Of a stretch of DNA of 64,000 nt, positions 24,071 to 36,036 are shown piece after piece. Position 1 is the first letter of the stretch. Each line of letters begins with the position of its first letter. The stretch comes from Circinella umbellata (taxonomy: Eukaryota; Mucoromycota; Mucoromycetes; Mucorales; Lichtheimiaceae). Made by a program: the position numbers and the translations under genes. The notes under the pieces are model-generated. The model made no database searches. It was not told the origin of the DNA and saw nothing but the letters and a program-made list of their open reading frames with translations. The stretch lies in the NCBI GenBank assembly GCA_025093555.1, contig JAIWNF010000039.1, forward strand, positions 248,001-312,000. Reading direction: 5' to 3'.

Positions 24071-25386
24071 TTATACTTTAATGGTAATATCTTCTTCAAA
24101 TGGAAGTTCGTCCTTTAACTCCTTGCTGACTTCTTCTACGCGTTTCCATACACGCAAAAAGTTTTCGTTCGATAATCCCTTCAACTCCTTCTTAGTCCAG
24201 CCACGGCGGATTAATTCGGCAAACAAATCTGGATATTTGCTAACATCTTCCAATCCTTCAGGTGTTTTTTCAATACCATTATAATCCGCACCCAAGCCAA
24301 CGCGATGTCTGCCTGCAATACTTGCAATATACTCGATATGATCAGCAACATCATTTAAGGTAGCAGGCGTGTTAGGATCACATTGAACGAATGCGTTGTA
24401 AAAGTTCACCATGACAACACCATCGGTTTCATCCAAACGGCTTAATACACTATCGGGCACATTACGTTCAATGGGACAAAGAGCATTACTGGAAGAGTGG
24501 GAGAATAATACAGGTGCTCTTGTTGTATTCAATACTGCATGCATTGTAGAATGAGCTACATGAGATATATCCACCATCATACCAATGCGATTCATTTCTC
24601 TGACAATGTTATGGCCAAATTTGGTAAGACCGAGGGATCGGTCGAACGAAGGTGGGTTCGGGTCACAACAACTAATACTCCAATCTGTATTACAGTTGTG
24701 AGTCAAGGTCATATAACGAATACCAAGGTCATAAAATGTACGTAATGCTGCAAATGAATTGTAGATATATTGACCGCCTTCTAAACCCAAGGCACTGGCA
24801 AGTTTACCGTGTCGTCGTGCCTTGACAAATTCGTGTGTAGTGGTGACATATTCGAAGAAATCAGGGTATTTGGCAATAACACGCTTAATAGAGTCAATAG
24901 CTTGGAATGCCAAAAGCATTTGATTTTCTTCCGTCATTTCGCAAGGGGCGTAAATGGACCATACTTGAGAAAGTACATGTCCAGCTTTAAGTTTGGTAAT
25001 ATCAGTATGACTATCCTCTAAATGAGTCAAATCGAGATCATTGATTTTGCCTCCTTTTAAAAATGCCAAGTACCTAAGCAACAACAGGAAAAAATAATTA
25101 AAAAAACGGAAAAAGAAATGGTTTCTTTTCCATGACGATCAGCAAACAAAATAAAAATAAATTACATTGGAAAGTCGTTATGTGTATCAACTACAGGATG
25201 TTTAGCTAAAAGCTTGTTTGCTTGTTCAAGATAAGACTTTTCATTATCATGCTTTTGTTGTTCACGAGCGTTTGGAAATAGGTTATTGAGAAACGATTGT
25301 TGAGAGTAGCCAAAGAGCTCCACTGCAGTTGAAACAGTGACAAGTAATATGCTTCCAACAAGAAGCGAGATAACCCACCGATACAT
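24071..25386 (-). CDS. Membrane dipeptidase, peptidase family M19
   Basis: Two exons (25386-25166, 25073-24071) give 407 residues, typical for M19. The enzyme is a two-zinc dipeptidase that cleaves dipeptides. An N-terminal hydrophobic segment (about 5-22) looks like a signal anchor, so the protein probably enters the secretory pathway or vacuole. Zinc-site motifs are present in order: HPVVDTHNDFP (His and Asp), LGLEGG (bridging Glu), MVDISHVAHST (His), LFSHSSSNALCP (His) and RVGLGADYNG (Asp). Other family marks are LTHNCNTDWSISCC and the C-terminal LSNENFLRVWKRVE. The intron splits the protein just after the first zinc motif; the AT+G join makes a Met codon. There is no obvious C-terminal GPI-type hydrophobic tail. 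Assignment secure; substrate in this fungus unknown. Confidence 0.94.
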
Positions 25387-25847
25387 TTTTTAACAAGTTA
25401 AAAGAAAGAGGTGATTACTGCAAAGATAAAAAGGTCTATTGCTGACTCATGTTTTCTATTTAAAGGCTCACCTATAATACTCCGCGCAGCCAATGAAGAT
25501 TGCATGTATGCAGAAAGTTTATAATGCTGGTACACTCACAAATGGGAAAATCTAATAGGGTGGTTTCGCTTGCCGAGTTGATGTGTCTTCAAAAGACTTT
25601 TTTTATTCACGAACAACTATACAGCTTCTTATTTTACTGTTCTGATGACTATTTCTCTTTATATAATACAAACATGTGAAGTGTTAATATTTCGTTTTTG
25701 TAAATCAACTGTACTTGCTTTATACCCAACTTTTATTACTTATGAATAATTTGGCAACGGTGGAGTTGGTTTTACGTATATGATACATGATGCAGGAGAC
25801 TTTATTTGATTATAGTATATTATAAAAACTATATGATTGGCTTTTAT
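25387..25847. other. Intergenic region between dipeptidase and acyl-CoA synthetase
   Basis: About 460 AT-rich bases holding the dipeptidase promoter and the acyl-CoA synthetase 3' UTR. No gene or motif seen. Confidence 0.5.
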
Positions 25848-28675
25848 CTACTTGTAAATCTTTTTGATTTCTTCCTCATAATCCTTTTCAATATCCTTTC
25901 GTTTCAATTTTCCACTGTTTGACATATATTTCTGTCCCCAATCCACATCTTTTGTAATAAAAATATTTTTGATTATTTCAACACGATTACAATCAGCCTC
26001 ACGTGCTGTATTCTGCAACTCCTTCAAAAGAGCATCCTTGTCTGCATTTTCATCAACTGCTTCAACCAATGCAATAATATAATCCTTGTTACTATTCGCT
26101 TGAATACAGATGTGCTTGATCTTTTGATTATTTCTGTATTTGGATTCAAGACTTTCAAGAGCAATATATTCACCATGGGATAGCTTGACAAGATTCTTTG
26201 CTCTATCAGTAATTGCAAATGATCCATCCGATCGTAATTGTGCTACATCCCCTGTTTTAAACCATCCATCTTCATCAAATGCTTCTTTATTTAAATCGGG
26301 ACGCTTATAGTAACCATGCATACGTGATGGACCTCGTATATATAGTTCACCAATTCCATTTTCAGCCTTGTAGTCAGTGTCAGGTACATCAACAAGTTTA
26401 AATTCAACAGAAGGTGAAGGAGGACCAATAGCCCCTGTAATCATACCTAATGCAGGAACAGTAATTGCACCGAGTCCACAACATTCGGTCAACCTATGAT
26501 ATAGTATGATCCATTGTTATTATTTTAAACAGAGATATCTATTTTTCCGCTCATATATATAAATATATAAATAGAAGGGGAACAATGGAATATAAAAGCT
26601 TCTAGCAACTACTTACCCGTAACCTTGCAAAAGATAACACAGTGTTGTTGTAACAAATTTGTGCGTGTTCAATGAAAGTGGTGCACCTCCTGACACAGCA
26701 TACATAAGCCTTCCACCCAACTTGGCACGAACCGGTGCAAACAATGTATAATCGAATGCCCGTGTCAATGCATTTTCTTGTCCAAAGAAGCATAACATCT
26801 TCCATTTCACATCTATGGCTACTTCGAATGCTTTTTTGACTGTCCAATGTTGCTTTTCCAGTTCCCCTAAAACACTGTTTCGAATTCTTTCCCAGATAGC
26901 AGGAACACCGGCCATAATGGTGGGTGATAGAATTTCTAAATCACCTTTTCCTTTGCCTTTTCCGTCCTTACCACATACAGAACCAGGCATTAACGTACGT
27001 GCAGTAGCATAGCCTATTGGAATTCCCTATAATGACACGATTGACTAAGTATGGATTTATATTATATAAGTCATGAGTTGATGAAAAAAAAGAAGTGTAT
27101 TACCGTAGATATAAGAATAAATTCAATAATGAATTCCAATACGTGGGCTAAAGGAAGAAATCCAATATAGCAATGGTTGCCGTGATTGAGAAGATCCATT
27201 ACTAAGTGTTCAGCTGCTCCCATAGCAGCGACTATATTACCGTGTGTCAATTCAATTCCCTAACGTAGATAATTGCAATATATATATTGGTATATTAGAA
27301 CCATGGTTCCCAAAGACATTGAAAAAAATTATTATATTTTCGGTAAATTCTGTACAAATTAATGTTTACCTTTGGCGCTCCAGTGGTACCTGACCTGTAT
27401 TTTATGTTGTTCATGTAAAATTTAAGAGTTAATTTTTCAGCGACTGATCAATGAAATGATTTGAAAACGATCAAAGTAGAGCACTAGTATATACTTACGT
27501 GTACATGATCAAGGCCACATCATCTGGTTTTGGAACTGTTTGTTGCTGTTTCTTTTTCTTTTGTTTACCTCCATTATCGTTCTTGTTAACAATATCATCC
27601 CAATGGGTAAGGTCAATATTATTGTTCTGGCTTTTAAACTTGTTTAATTGTTCAGCAGCTTCAAAATCTTTACCACAATAAACAAAAAAAGAAGGTTCGT
27701 GTTTCTTCGAAGCCGCCTTGTCCTTTGCTTTATTTAAATTCCCCATCAATGCTACCTAAATATTGTCATAAAAAAAAGCACAAGTTATATATTATGTTTC
27801 AAGTGATAAACATATTTCGTTCTTATTATTACCTCTGTGAAGACAGCCTTTGGTTGTGTTTCCTGAATAATATGAGCAACAGCCTCTGGTGGCATACTAT
27901 CATAGGCTGTACTAATTATCACGCCCATGGAACAACATGCTATAAATAATATTTTCGTTTGCAGTAATTTATTTAGCGCATAAATAAATAGAATGAATAA
28001 AGTAGCTATGATATCATGGCTGTACTTTTTTTAGTAACATATTTCTTCTTACCTAGCGCCATTTGAATCCATTCTGGTCTAGTTTTCGCATAAATCAACA
28101 TGCAATCACCTGGTTCTAAACCATGTCCGAAAAGCCATTCCGAAACATTATCCGTTGCTTCTTTGGCTTGCCCAAACGTTTTCCAACGATAATCTTCAAG
28201 TTCATACATATTCCATCGTTTCGTTTCTCCATTCTCATTCTTTTTTTCTTGTGAATGAATCTGTCATTTTTCAAAAGATAATAATCAATAAATACCTGGA
28301 TTAATTGAAAAATATACAGATAACTACGCAAAGAGTAGAAAATATATAATTTTTTTTCCTCTTTACCTTGACAAGTTCACGATGGCCGAATCCTGGCTTA
28401 TGTGCATTAGCAGTAGATACTTCATTCCATACATGATATATAGTGCATTCATTATCTTTGAGTCGTGGAAATATGGGTGATTTTATTAATCCATCTTGAG
28501 CATCTCTATGACGATAAACATGGTTACCAACATCCACTGTTGGATTTGGAATACTTGGTAAAAACAAATTATTGATATACTGCATAGAGGGAATGTTGTT
28601 GTTGTTTATTAAAAAAATATTAAGAGAGAAAGAAAGTGAAAGAAAAACAATTTCAGAAATAAAAACAAACATCAT
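25848..28675 (-). CDS. Long-chain-fatty-acid--CoA ligase (acyl-CoA synthetase)
   Basis: Eight exons (28675-28367, 28260-28053, 27939-27833, 27755-27499, 27394-27370, 27259-27104, 27026-26617, 26493-25848) give 705 residues, or 675 if translation starts at the second ATG (28585). The enzyme activates fatty acids with ATP and CoA for lipid synthesis or breakdown. Visible motifs: the AMP-binding loop TSGTTGAPK, carried mostly by a 25-base exon; YIGFLPLAHVLEF; VPAIWERIRNSVL; SGGAPL; GYGLTECCG; GELYIRGPSRMHGYYKRP; and the fatty-acyl signature GWFKTGDVAQLRSDG with DRAKNLVKLSHGEYIALE. An insertion of about 70 charged residues (KK- and Q-rich) lies in exon 4 before the AMP loop. The extra N-terminal 30 residues are very hydrophobic and could anchor the protein, but the downstream ATG follows a leader-like A/C-rich stretch. 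Confidence 0.93.
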
Positions 28676-30340
28676 CTATTTAAATGTTTGTATGTTCCGG
28701 AGTATAATGAGATAATTTACACTGACGATGGGAATTGAATTTGGGTGACAACTAAAACTAGGAGCGGACCATGAGATTGAAACTGGCAATGATGTCAATC
28801 AAAATTTATCATGGTAACGAAATTAAGCCAAAAAAGTTGTTGGTGATTGCTAACGTGGTGAATATGTCTAAATAAAATATTAATAAAAAGAATATGTCAA
28901 TAACAGAGTTGTGTGATGTTTTCTTTAATTAAATATATGCTAGCTTTTGTATACTCTCTTTTAAAAAAATGTTGCTCTACTTAGTATCTGTCCCTTGTTT
29001 TTTTTTTACTTATTTATACGTATCAATTATGATTACACCACCACACACCAAAACCACGAAATTCAATTTTTTTGATCAATTTGGGTTTCGAAGGCAGTTA
29101 TTAAAGTAATCGCTACACGTACAAGCTGGTGAACATACTTTTACTTTTGCTGTATTAGCACAAGTATCATTAGCACCTCAAAATTACGTATCCTATAAAC
29201 CTTGGCTAAACGTAATCATAAGCCTTGATGGTTAAAGCGCTAAAAAGGGAGAACTCCAACAAGAAGTTCTTCTACTGGCAAGTATTTACTGTTCCATGAC
29301 AACGATTAACTCAACGTTTGGCTATTGCCCAGGTCCTTGTTCATACAAAGATACGTATATATATTTTTGATGTATATAAAATATAATATAGTGAATATTT
29401 TCAAGGTAAGAATAAAATAGTCAAGTATAATGGTTTACCATGAATATGTCTTTAGATACGTATCACTTACAGCTGTAAATTATACGCCAACATTAACAAC
29501 AGCATAGTTTCAACTTTAGGTTTATCCAATCTCATATATAGGTCATTTAGAGACACTATTGGTACCTAGAGTAGCACGATTTGGATTTATGATATTAAGG
29601 CATAAATTTACGTTTAAGAACAATACAAAAAAAAAGGTCTTGTTTCCAATTATAGTATTTTTTTTTTTTTGCAACCGTACCGACAATCCAAACACTTGAG
29701 ACAGAATGACCATCATTGGCACGTTTTTTTTTTTTTTGCTTTTACGTATTAATTTATACTTTATCTACATCAGAGTTATCTTGATTAAATACAGTTATAA
29801 ATTTCAATAAGATAGGTACCTTATTAGAAAAAAATATGTATAAAAGTAATAATAGTAAAAAGAAAAAATATTCAAAATTATATTATGATCAGTGATATGA
29901 TTCGATAGATAATATTTGCTTAAAAATAATCAGACGTGTGCATTGTACACTCAGCTATTTCTAAAAACTTATTTGAAACATTTTGGTTGTATACATGAAT
30001 CTATATGCATTCATTACTCTCAACAGTATTGTTTGAGATACACCTTAGAAAAAATCATTCCATAATTATCATCTTCAAATAAAAAAAACATTTTAGAGTA
30101 ACAATCACAGATAGCATTATGTATAAGTCGTTAATTTTATTATTGGTCATTTAACTCCAAAAGGTGATTGTCGATTGGCATGGCCTTCTTCCCGCATCAT
30201 TCAGTTTCCATAGAAACCCTCGTTGTCGGGATTGAAAAATCCGAATTAAAGAGGAAAGTATGATGCAAAGATAAAAAAAAATTAGTTTTTCCACTGTATT
30301 CTACCAACATTCTTTCGGTCATATTAACTAGAGAAAAGAA
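28676..30340. other. Divergent intergenic region, no gene seen
   Basis: About 1.65 kb between the acyl-CoA synthetase start and the WW-protein start. Very AT-rich with T runs at about 29660-29671 and 29726-29738. A stretch at 29210-29330 has a more balanced composition but carries stops in every frame and does not fold into a tRNA that I can recognise. It should contain two promoters. Confidence 0.45.
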
Positions 30341-31069
30341 ATGAGCACTAAAGAAACTTCCAATCCTTCTTCTCCTACACAACAATCTATCAAAGAAAAA
30401 TTACCGTCAGCACTTCAAGAAGAAGAATTGTCAAGTTCAAAAAAGTTGCACACTGATCCATCAGCATCTGACGTTGATCATTCTACTGAGACAAAAAAAG
30501 AAACCACAAGCACGACGTCTCCTAAGAAGGACGATGCATCAGCAAAACGTAATGTAGATCAAGCATGGATAGCTACTTGGGATGAAAACAATCAGGCCTA
30601 CTATTGGTGGAATACGGTAACTTATGAAACGACTTGGGAAGATCCATTCCTCAAACTAGACGATAATAAAGAAGGAAAAGACAAGGAACGACAAGAATCG
30701 TCAACAGCAGGACCTAATCCAAGTTCCTCTTCTGCTAATCTATCATATTATCAACAACAGCAAGAACAATACCCTTATTATCCACAGCAAGAAGATTATA
30801 CATATCAAGCACATTTTAACACACGAACAGGCAAGTTTCAAGCGGCAAGTGATTTGGAACGACTTAACCCTGAGAGAATGTCGTTGGAGAGTAGAGCAAC
30901 TCGACAAATGAATTATTATTTTGATGTGGATAGTTATACTGAGCAACGTAATTCACTTGGAGTGAGCCAGAGTTCGAAACAACGATTATCAAAAAAAGAC
31001 CTTCAGAAATACAAAAAGGCTAAGCTTGAAAAGAAGATGAAAAAAACTCGTGATTGGCTTCGTGATTAA
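30341..31069 (+). CDS. WW-domain protein
   Basis: A single exon from ATG at 30341 to TAA at 31069 encodes 242 residues. The acidic, S/T-rich N-terminus is followed by one WW domain (about 76-102): W76 and W80, then YYWWN and the closing TTWEDP, the proline-peptide-binding signature. A Q/Y-rich linker follows. The C-terminal 80 residues carry FNTRTGKFQAASDLERLNP, then ATRQMNYYFDVD, and a basic tail ending KKTRDWLRD. The C-terminal pattern looks like a conserved fungal module, but I cannot name it. A nuclear role in RNA processing is common for such small WW proteins; here it is only inference. It is one of the few intron-less genes of the window. Confidence 0.85.
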   Translation: MSTKETSNPSSPTQQSIKEKLPSALQEEELSSSKKLHTDPSASDVDHSTETKKETTSTTSPKKDDASAKRNVDQAWIATWDENNQAYYWWNTVTYETTWEDPFLKLDDNKEGKDKERQESSTAGPNPSSSSANLSYYQQQQEQYPYYPQQEDYTYQAHFNTRTGKFQAASDLERLNPERMSLESRATRQMNYYFDVDSYTEQRNSLGVSQSSKQRLSKKDLQKYKKAKLEKKMKKTRDWLRD

Positions 31070-31602
31070 TATAAGTTATTAATGGCTTTTTTTTATTTAT
31101 ATAAAAATGTATATAAAATGGATTTATTTAAAAAATATTCTTCTTTTTTTTTTTGTTAGTGAATTATTTGATAATATTTGGTTAAAACGGTGGGTTAATA
31201 TTATTTATTTATTGTTTCGAACTTGTTGAGTAGTAGATGATGATGGTTATAATAAAAGTTGGTAAATAATAGATGGAGATAATAATTTATAATAAAACAT
31301 TTTGTATTTTAATTTTTTTCGTTGTCTATCCTTGTTTCTTTGATTTCTACCAACTCACAGTTACTTTATTTACCCAAAAACTGTCAGCATTTTATAATTA
31401 AACCTGTGTATATATCGAATAAGCTGTCATGATAGCAATTTAGCATTGGTCGGTTTTTACTACAACAGAGCTAGCGGAACCAGAATATTTTTTATATGTT
31501 TTTTTGTGAGCAAAAAAAAAACCGCGTTTTTTTTTTTTTGGTTCTGCAGTTCTTTTAACTCCCATTTTACAAAAGACCCTTTCTGCTAACACCTGCAAAT
31601 AA
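31070..31602. other. Intergenic region before the nucleoporin gene
   Basis: About 530 AT-rich bases with many T and A runs. The minus-strand frame at 31440-31643 is low complexity. No gene seen; contains the WW gene 3' UTR and the nucleoporin promoter. Confidence 0.5.
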
Positions 31603-34572
31603 ATGAGGTAAAAAAAAAAAGAAGAAACAAACAAACAGTACATTTAAATTTTAGCAAACAATATATTTGTCTTTCTGTTTTTTTTTGATAACTTATCAAT
31701 TGGAATTGAAAAATCACAGCAAAAAATCTACGAGAGGCAAAAAAGGAGGAAGTAACGAAAGTAACATTCCAAACTTCGTGTTCAGTCCCAATAACGTCGA
31801 TTTCAATTTCTCCTCTGGTAGTATTCCTTCCAGTCCTTCTTCACCTGGATTTACAAATCAACCGATGTCTTTTGGGAATAACACAGGATCACCAGCATCA
31901 CAATCAACATCTCCGAATTCACCTTTCGTTTTTGGTGCTAATCAACAACAACAAAATAATACTCTTTCTTCTAATACCGCAACAACAAATACAATTGGAT
32001 CACCAAAGCCATTCGTATTTGGTGGTGGCCCAAGTACAGGAATAAATACTTCAGCTTCTACACCAGTAGCACCACCAGCTGGAAGTTCTGGATCGCCATT
32101 TAGTTTTGGTGGTGGAGCTAATGCGGCTTCAACAACAGGTATAACTTTTGGACAAAACAATAATAATAATCAAGGAACGAGTATTGGAGGCTTGAGACGA
32201 GGTGGATCGGAAATAGTATCCGGTAGTTCTTCTGATCAAGGTATGTTGCGACGAACAACATCCGAAATAAGTACACCAACTTCATCTTTTGTTTTTGGTT
32301 CTTCAGATACTTCTTCAAATGCTTCTGCTACTACTGGTACAGGGGCAATGACAACTTCAGCATTTGGTCAACCATCTTCTACATCTACTTCAACTCAAAA
32401 TACCACAACAGCACCTAGCGGTGGATTTGGTGGATTTGGATCTTCTGCAACTTCAATGAGTCAACAACCCAGTACCACCGCTGCCACGGGAGGATTTTCA
32501 TCATCCACAGGTACGGGAGCATCATCATCTTCCACTCCCAAAAAACTAACAATTACATTTGGAAATTCAGCCACATCTACTACAAACGCTCCTTCTTCTA
32601 CTACATCAACCTCAACACCAGGAATTAGTTTTGGTACAACTCCATCTGCAACAACTTCACCTTTTGGTACTACTCCGCCAACAGGAGCAGCACCAGGAGG
32701 AGGATCTTCGTCACCTTTTGGAACAACACCACCTACCACATCAACTAGTTCTTCTTCTGCATCAAAATCAGCATTTAGTTTTGGTAGTCCAGGAGGAACC
32801 AATACTACACCAAGTGCAACATCATCTACAACACCTTCATTTGGATTTGGTTCAGTAAAGAAGGACGACAATAAAGATACTGGAAAATCAACTCCCCCAC
32901 CTACAACTAACACAGAAACATCAAAACCAGCTACACCTACATTTGGTGGATTTGGTTCGCCCAAAACAACAACAGCTAGTACACCCCCCATTTCATCGTC
33001 ACCTGCGACACCTACATTTTCGTTCGGTACTGCTAAATCCGGTGATACATCGCCAGCACCTTCTTCTACTGCAAGCACACCTAAATTCTCGTTTGCAACT
33101 CCAGAAAAGAAAGATACTACTACGACAACGCCATCCACATCAACAGCAACAACAACTACACCTGCAACAACAAGTGCTGCCACTACAACTAATAGTTCTG
33201 TATTCACATTTGGAGGTGGTAGTGGCGGTTCTTGTGGTGGAAACAATAATAGCTCATCAACACCTACTTCTACAGGTGGTGGTAGTTCATTTTCATTCTC
33301 ATCATCTTCAGCAGCACAACCTCAACAACCACAGCAACCACAACAACCCAATGCATTCTCATTTTCAAAGATGCTTGAGGATATGGAAAAAATTGCATCA
33401 CAACCTCCAACACAAATACATGCATCATTACTTACACCAGCACTCTTGGGTCGTCAGTAAGTTTTTATTTTATTTTCTGATTATTAGATAGAAGAAGAAA
33501 TTTTAACAACAGTTTGATTTGGATATCTATTAAAAATATGGGGGAGGGATGTAATACCTATAATAATAATAATAAATTTATTTATTTTTGTTACAGACAA
33601 AATCAAACAGTAATTGCCACAAACTTCCGAATCGATAATATTACACCTAATACAAGATTTTCTGAATTGCCAGAGCAAGCACAAAAAGAACTCGATGAAT
33701 TATTTCAGTATATTCGATCACAAGGTCAAAAATGTGAATATATACTCAAGCATGGTCGTCAACATGTAGATACCATTCAAAACGGAAAATCACAAACAGA
33801 AGCTTTGGAACAGGTAATTAAAAAGATAAGTTTGTTTGACACCCTATTTGAGAAGACAGAATATATTTTAACCCTCCATTTTTTTATATATAGGATTTAG
33901 CAGCACTGTCAAGTAGTTTAAAAGTACAAAAACAAAACTTGGAACATTTATTTGATCAAGCTGGTGAACAATTAAGACATGCTGCAGATGCTAGTAATAT
34001 TATTGAAGCATCAAAAGATCCTGGTCGTGCTTCAAGATGGTTATTTGGTTATGGAAGTGATGATGAGTAAGATTAAAAATTCAATTGATATTAAAGAGGA
34101 GTGTTTTTTTTACATAATTGATAGAGTAATAATAACTAATTAACACATCAAAATATGTATAGTTACTTTGTTCACCTTTCACGTCAACTTGGTGAACGTC
34201 TGGAAGAGTACAAGAAAATAATTTGGGTAAGAAAAATAAAAATGGTTTCCTTCTTTTCTGTTTATCTATATATAAAAAAAACCAAAGAGAATATACACTT
34301 ATTATATAAAAATAGGAAATTGAACGTACAACGGAAGCATGGTCAAAACATAATGTTCGAACACCACAAGGTAAGAAAAGTTAATAAACAAAAAAAAAGC
34401 TTCAAACTAAAGTGATTAAACCTAATTTAATTATCAATTTCTAGATATTGCCCGAATTATGCGAGAACAAAATCAAACATTCTTATCACTTGCAAACCGT
34501 GCTGTAGTATTAGATGAACAAGTTAAACTACAAAAGGATCATTATTCCCAATATCTCAAGATGTATGGTTAA
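31603..34572 (+). CDS. NUP49: FG-repeat nucleoporin, Nup49/Nup58 type
   Basis: Seven exons (31603-31607, 31720-33456, 33597-33813, 33894-34066, 34163-34226, 34316-34370, 34445-34572) give 792 residues. Exon 1 codes only ATGAG; joined to exon 2 it gives MSKKSTRGKKGG. Without it the long frame has no ATG. Residues about 15-550 are S/T/G-rich with many FG spacers (VFG, SFG, GFG, TFG), the selectivity barrier of the pore. The C-terminal coiled-coil part begins near FSFSKMLEDMEKIASQPPTQ and contains ITPNTRFSELPEQAQKEL, DLAALSSSLKVQKQNLEHLF, ASRWLFGYGSDDEYF and LSRQLGERLEEYKK. These fit the subunit that pairs with Nsp1/Nup62 and Nup57/Nup54 in the central channel. The five last exons are small. The choice between Nup49 and Nup58 names is only nomenclature. 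Confidence 0.88.
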
Positions 34573-35083
34573 TAACAAATGTGTTTTATTTATGATATAT
34601 AGTTTTTTTTTATCCCTCTTCTTTTTTTTATATAAAACTCTTGAAAAAAAAAATCACAAACACATATTTAGCACAATATCAACAACAAAAATAGTAATAA
34701 TAAATATAAATATATAAATATACCGTTGATTTGAAGAAGGAATAATATTGTACCATATAATACTTTTTTTTTTTGGATTTAGTGTACCAGTTGTCTCTTA
34801 CGTAATGACAAATGTTTCTCCACAGCTCAACACGACGTGGTTTATATTATAAACAGGTTTAATGTCGTAATAGTTCATGGTTTTTCAATTTTAGGAAACC
34901 AATTGGAGTGATATAATGTTAATATTAAGCATTTTGGACTTTATTATAGCTGGACAAATATAATATGTGAAATAACTATTTATTCATTAATAATGCTAAA
35001 TTGTAGTAGTCTTACTCAGAAGTGAGGGAAAAATGCTTACAAGCAATTAGGCTAAACTGTTTTTACTTCTTACTATTATTTAT
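34573..35083. other. Spacer between nucleoporin gene and MULE
   Basis: About 510 AT-rich bases: nucleoporin 3' UTR, then a short unannotated stretch up to the target-site duplication at 35075-35083. No gene seen. Confidence 0.5.
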
Positions 35084-35867
35084 GCACGCCCTTATTTCAC
35101 CCCAACTGGATTTGAAATTTGAAAGTAGTGGCTTAAGTGAAATAAAAAATTATAGGAGTAGAAAAATAATACTAAGAGAAAAAAAACCCTTTTTTTTCCA
35201 TCTTAATTATAACCATCTCCATCACGGCCAACACCTGCAACTCTAATTAACGTATATACGAAACCATTGATCAATATATTAGAAAAACACGAGCAAAAAT
35301 AAAATATAACCTTGTTATAGGATTCAAAGAAAAATACAGAGGTAAAAAAAAACAGTTTTTTTTCCTTTTTTTTTTCTTTTTTTTTTTTTTGATTTAGGCT
35401 CCCATAATCACGAACAACAGCTATACAACAAAAACGCACGTTAGAGGTAAATATATGAGAGGCATGACTTATTTTATTTATGGTACATCGTGAAATGTAA
35501 AGGGGGAATGTATAAAAGAACGCAGATCAAAATGGGACATGGATTAAAAGGACATAGACTTTTTTTTGTATACTTAACTAAAACTTGTCATTTTTTTTAT
35601 TCATATAGAGTCGATCGTTCTTTTTTTTACATATGACAACCGCAACAGTACTGCCACGTCATCTATCAAACGAAATAAGATTAGAAGAATATGTTTGTGC
35701 TTTTTAAATTACTAGAGCAACATGGTTTTTTTTATACATAATTCAGGCACCAAAAATAATAAAAAAAGTAGAATACACGTTTTTCGGTATATATAGAATG
35801 AAGCAATACATATGGATGGTTTTATTTGTGTGGGATATTATTTAATATGTGATATATATATAATACA
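35084..35867 (+). repeat. MULE left terminal inverted repeat
   Basis: About 780 bases. Segments near-identical to the reverse complement of the right end include the first 120 bases (AACTGGATTTGAAATTTGAA and on), the ATTCAGGCACCAAAAATAAT block at about 35742, and ATGGATGGTTTTATTTGTG at about 35814. Between these blocks the two arms differ by scattered substitutions and small indels. Confidence 0.85.
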
Positions 35868-35945
35868 TAACTAGTTTGAATCAAAGGGATCAATACATAT
35901 AGATAGTTTTATTTATTAGGATTAATATTTAATATGGAAGATATA
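35812..35945. repeat. Imperfect tandem duplication at the inner edge of the left repeat
   Basis: The stretch at about 35812-35865 (ATACATATGGATGGTTTTAT and on to a TATATATA run) reappears about 80 bases later at 35891-35945 (ATACATATAGATAGTTTTAT and on). The right arm has a single copy, so the second unit is a left-end duplication. Confidence 0.6.
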
Positions 35946-36036
35946 TATGTATAAAATTTTCTAAAAAAAAAAACAAGCTTTCTCTCTACTGCTATTTTTT
36001 TTACAACTCTATTTGTAACATCTTAACTAATTCACC

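Noticed and set aside
29210..29330. A tRNA-like or repeat-like stretch; shares GAAGTTCTTCT with 13584-13595
   Set aside because: No proper A-box or B-box, no cloverleaf, and the shared word is only about 11 bases.
30743..30946. Minus-strand hydrophobic frame over the WW gene
   Set aside because: Antisense shadow of the Q/Y-rich linker; no start codon context.
32461..33246. A 261-codon open frame on the minus strand, rich in V, G and D
   Set aside because: It is the antisense of the S/T/G-rich FG repeats of the nucleoporin. Its composition (long runs of V, G, P) is what repeat-coded antisense gives.
32559..33491. Plus-strand frames rich in L, Q, H inside the nucleoporin
   Set aside because: Frame-shifted reading of the CAA/ACA-rich repeats; no start context and no non-repeat sequence.
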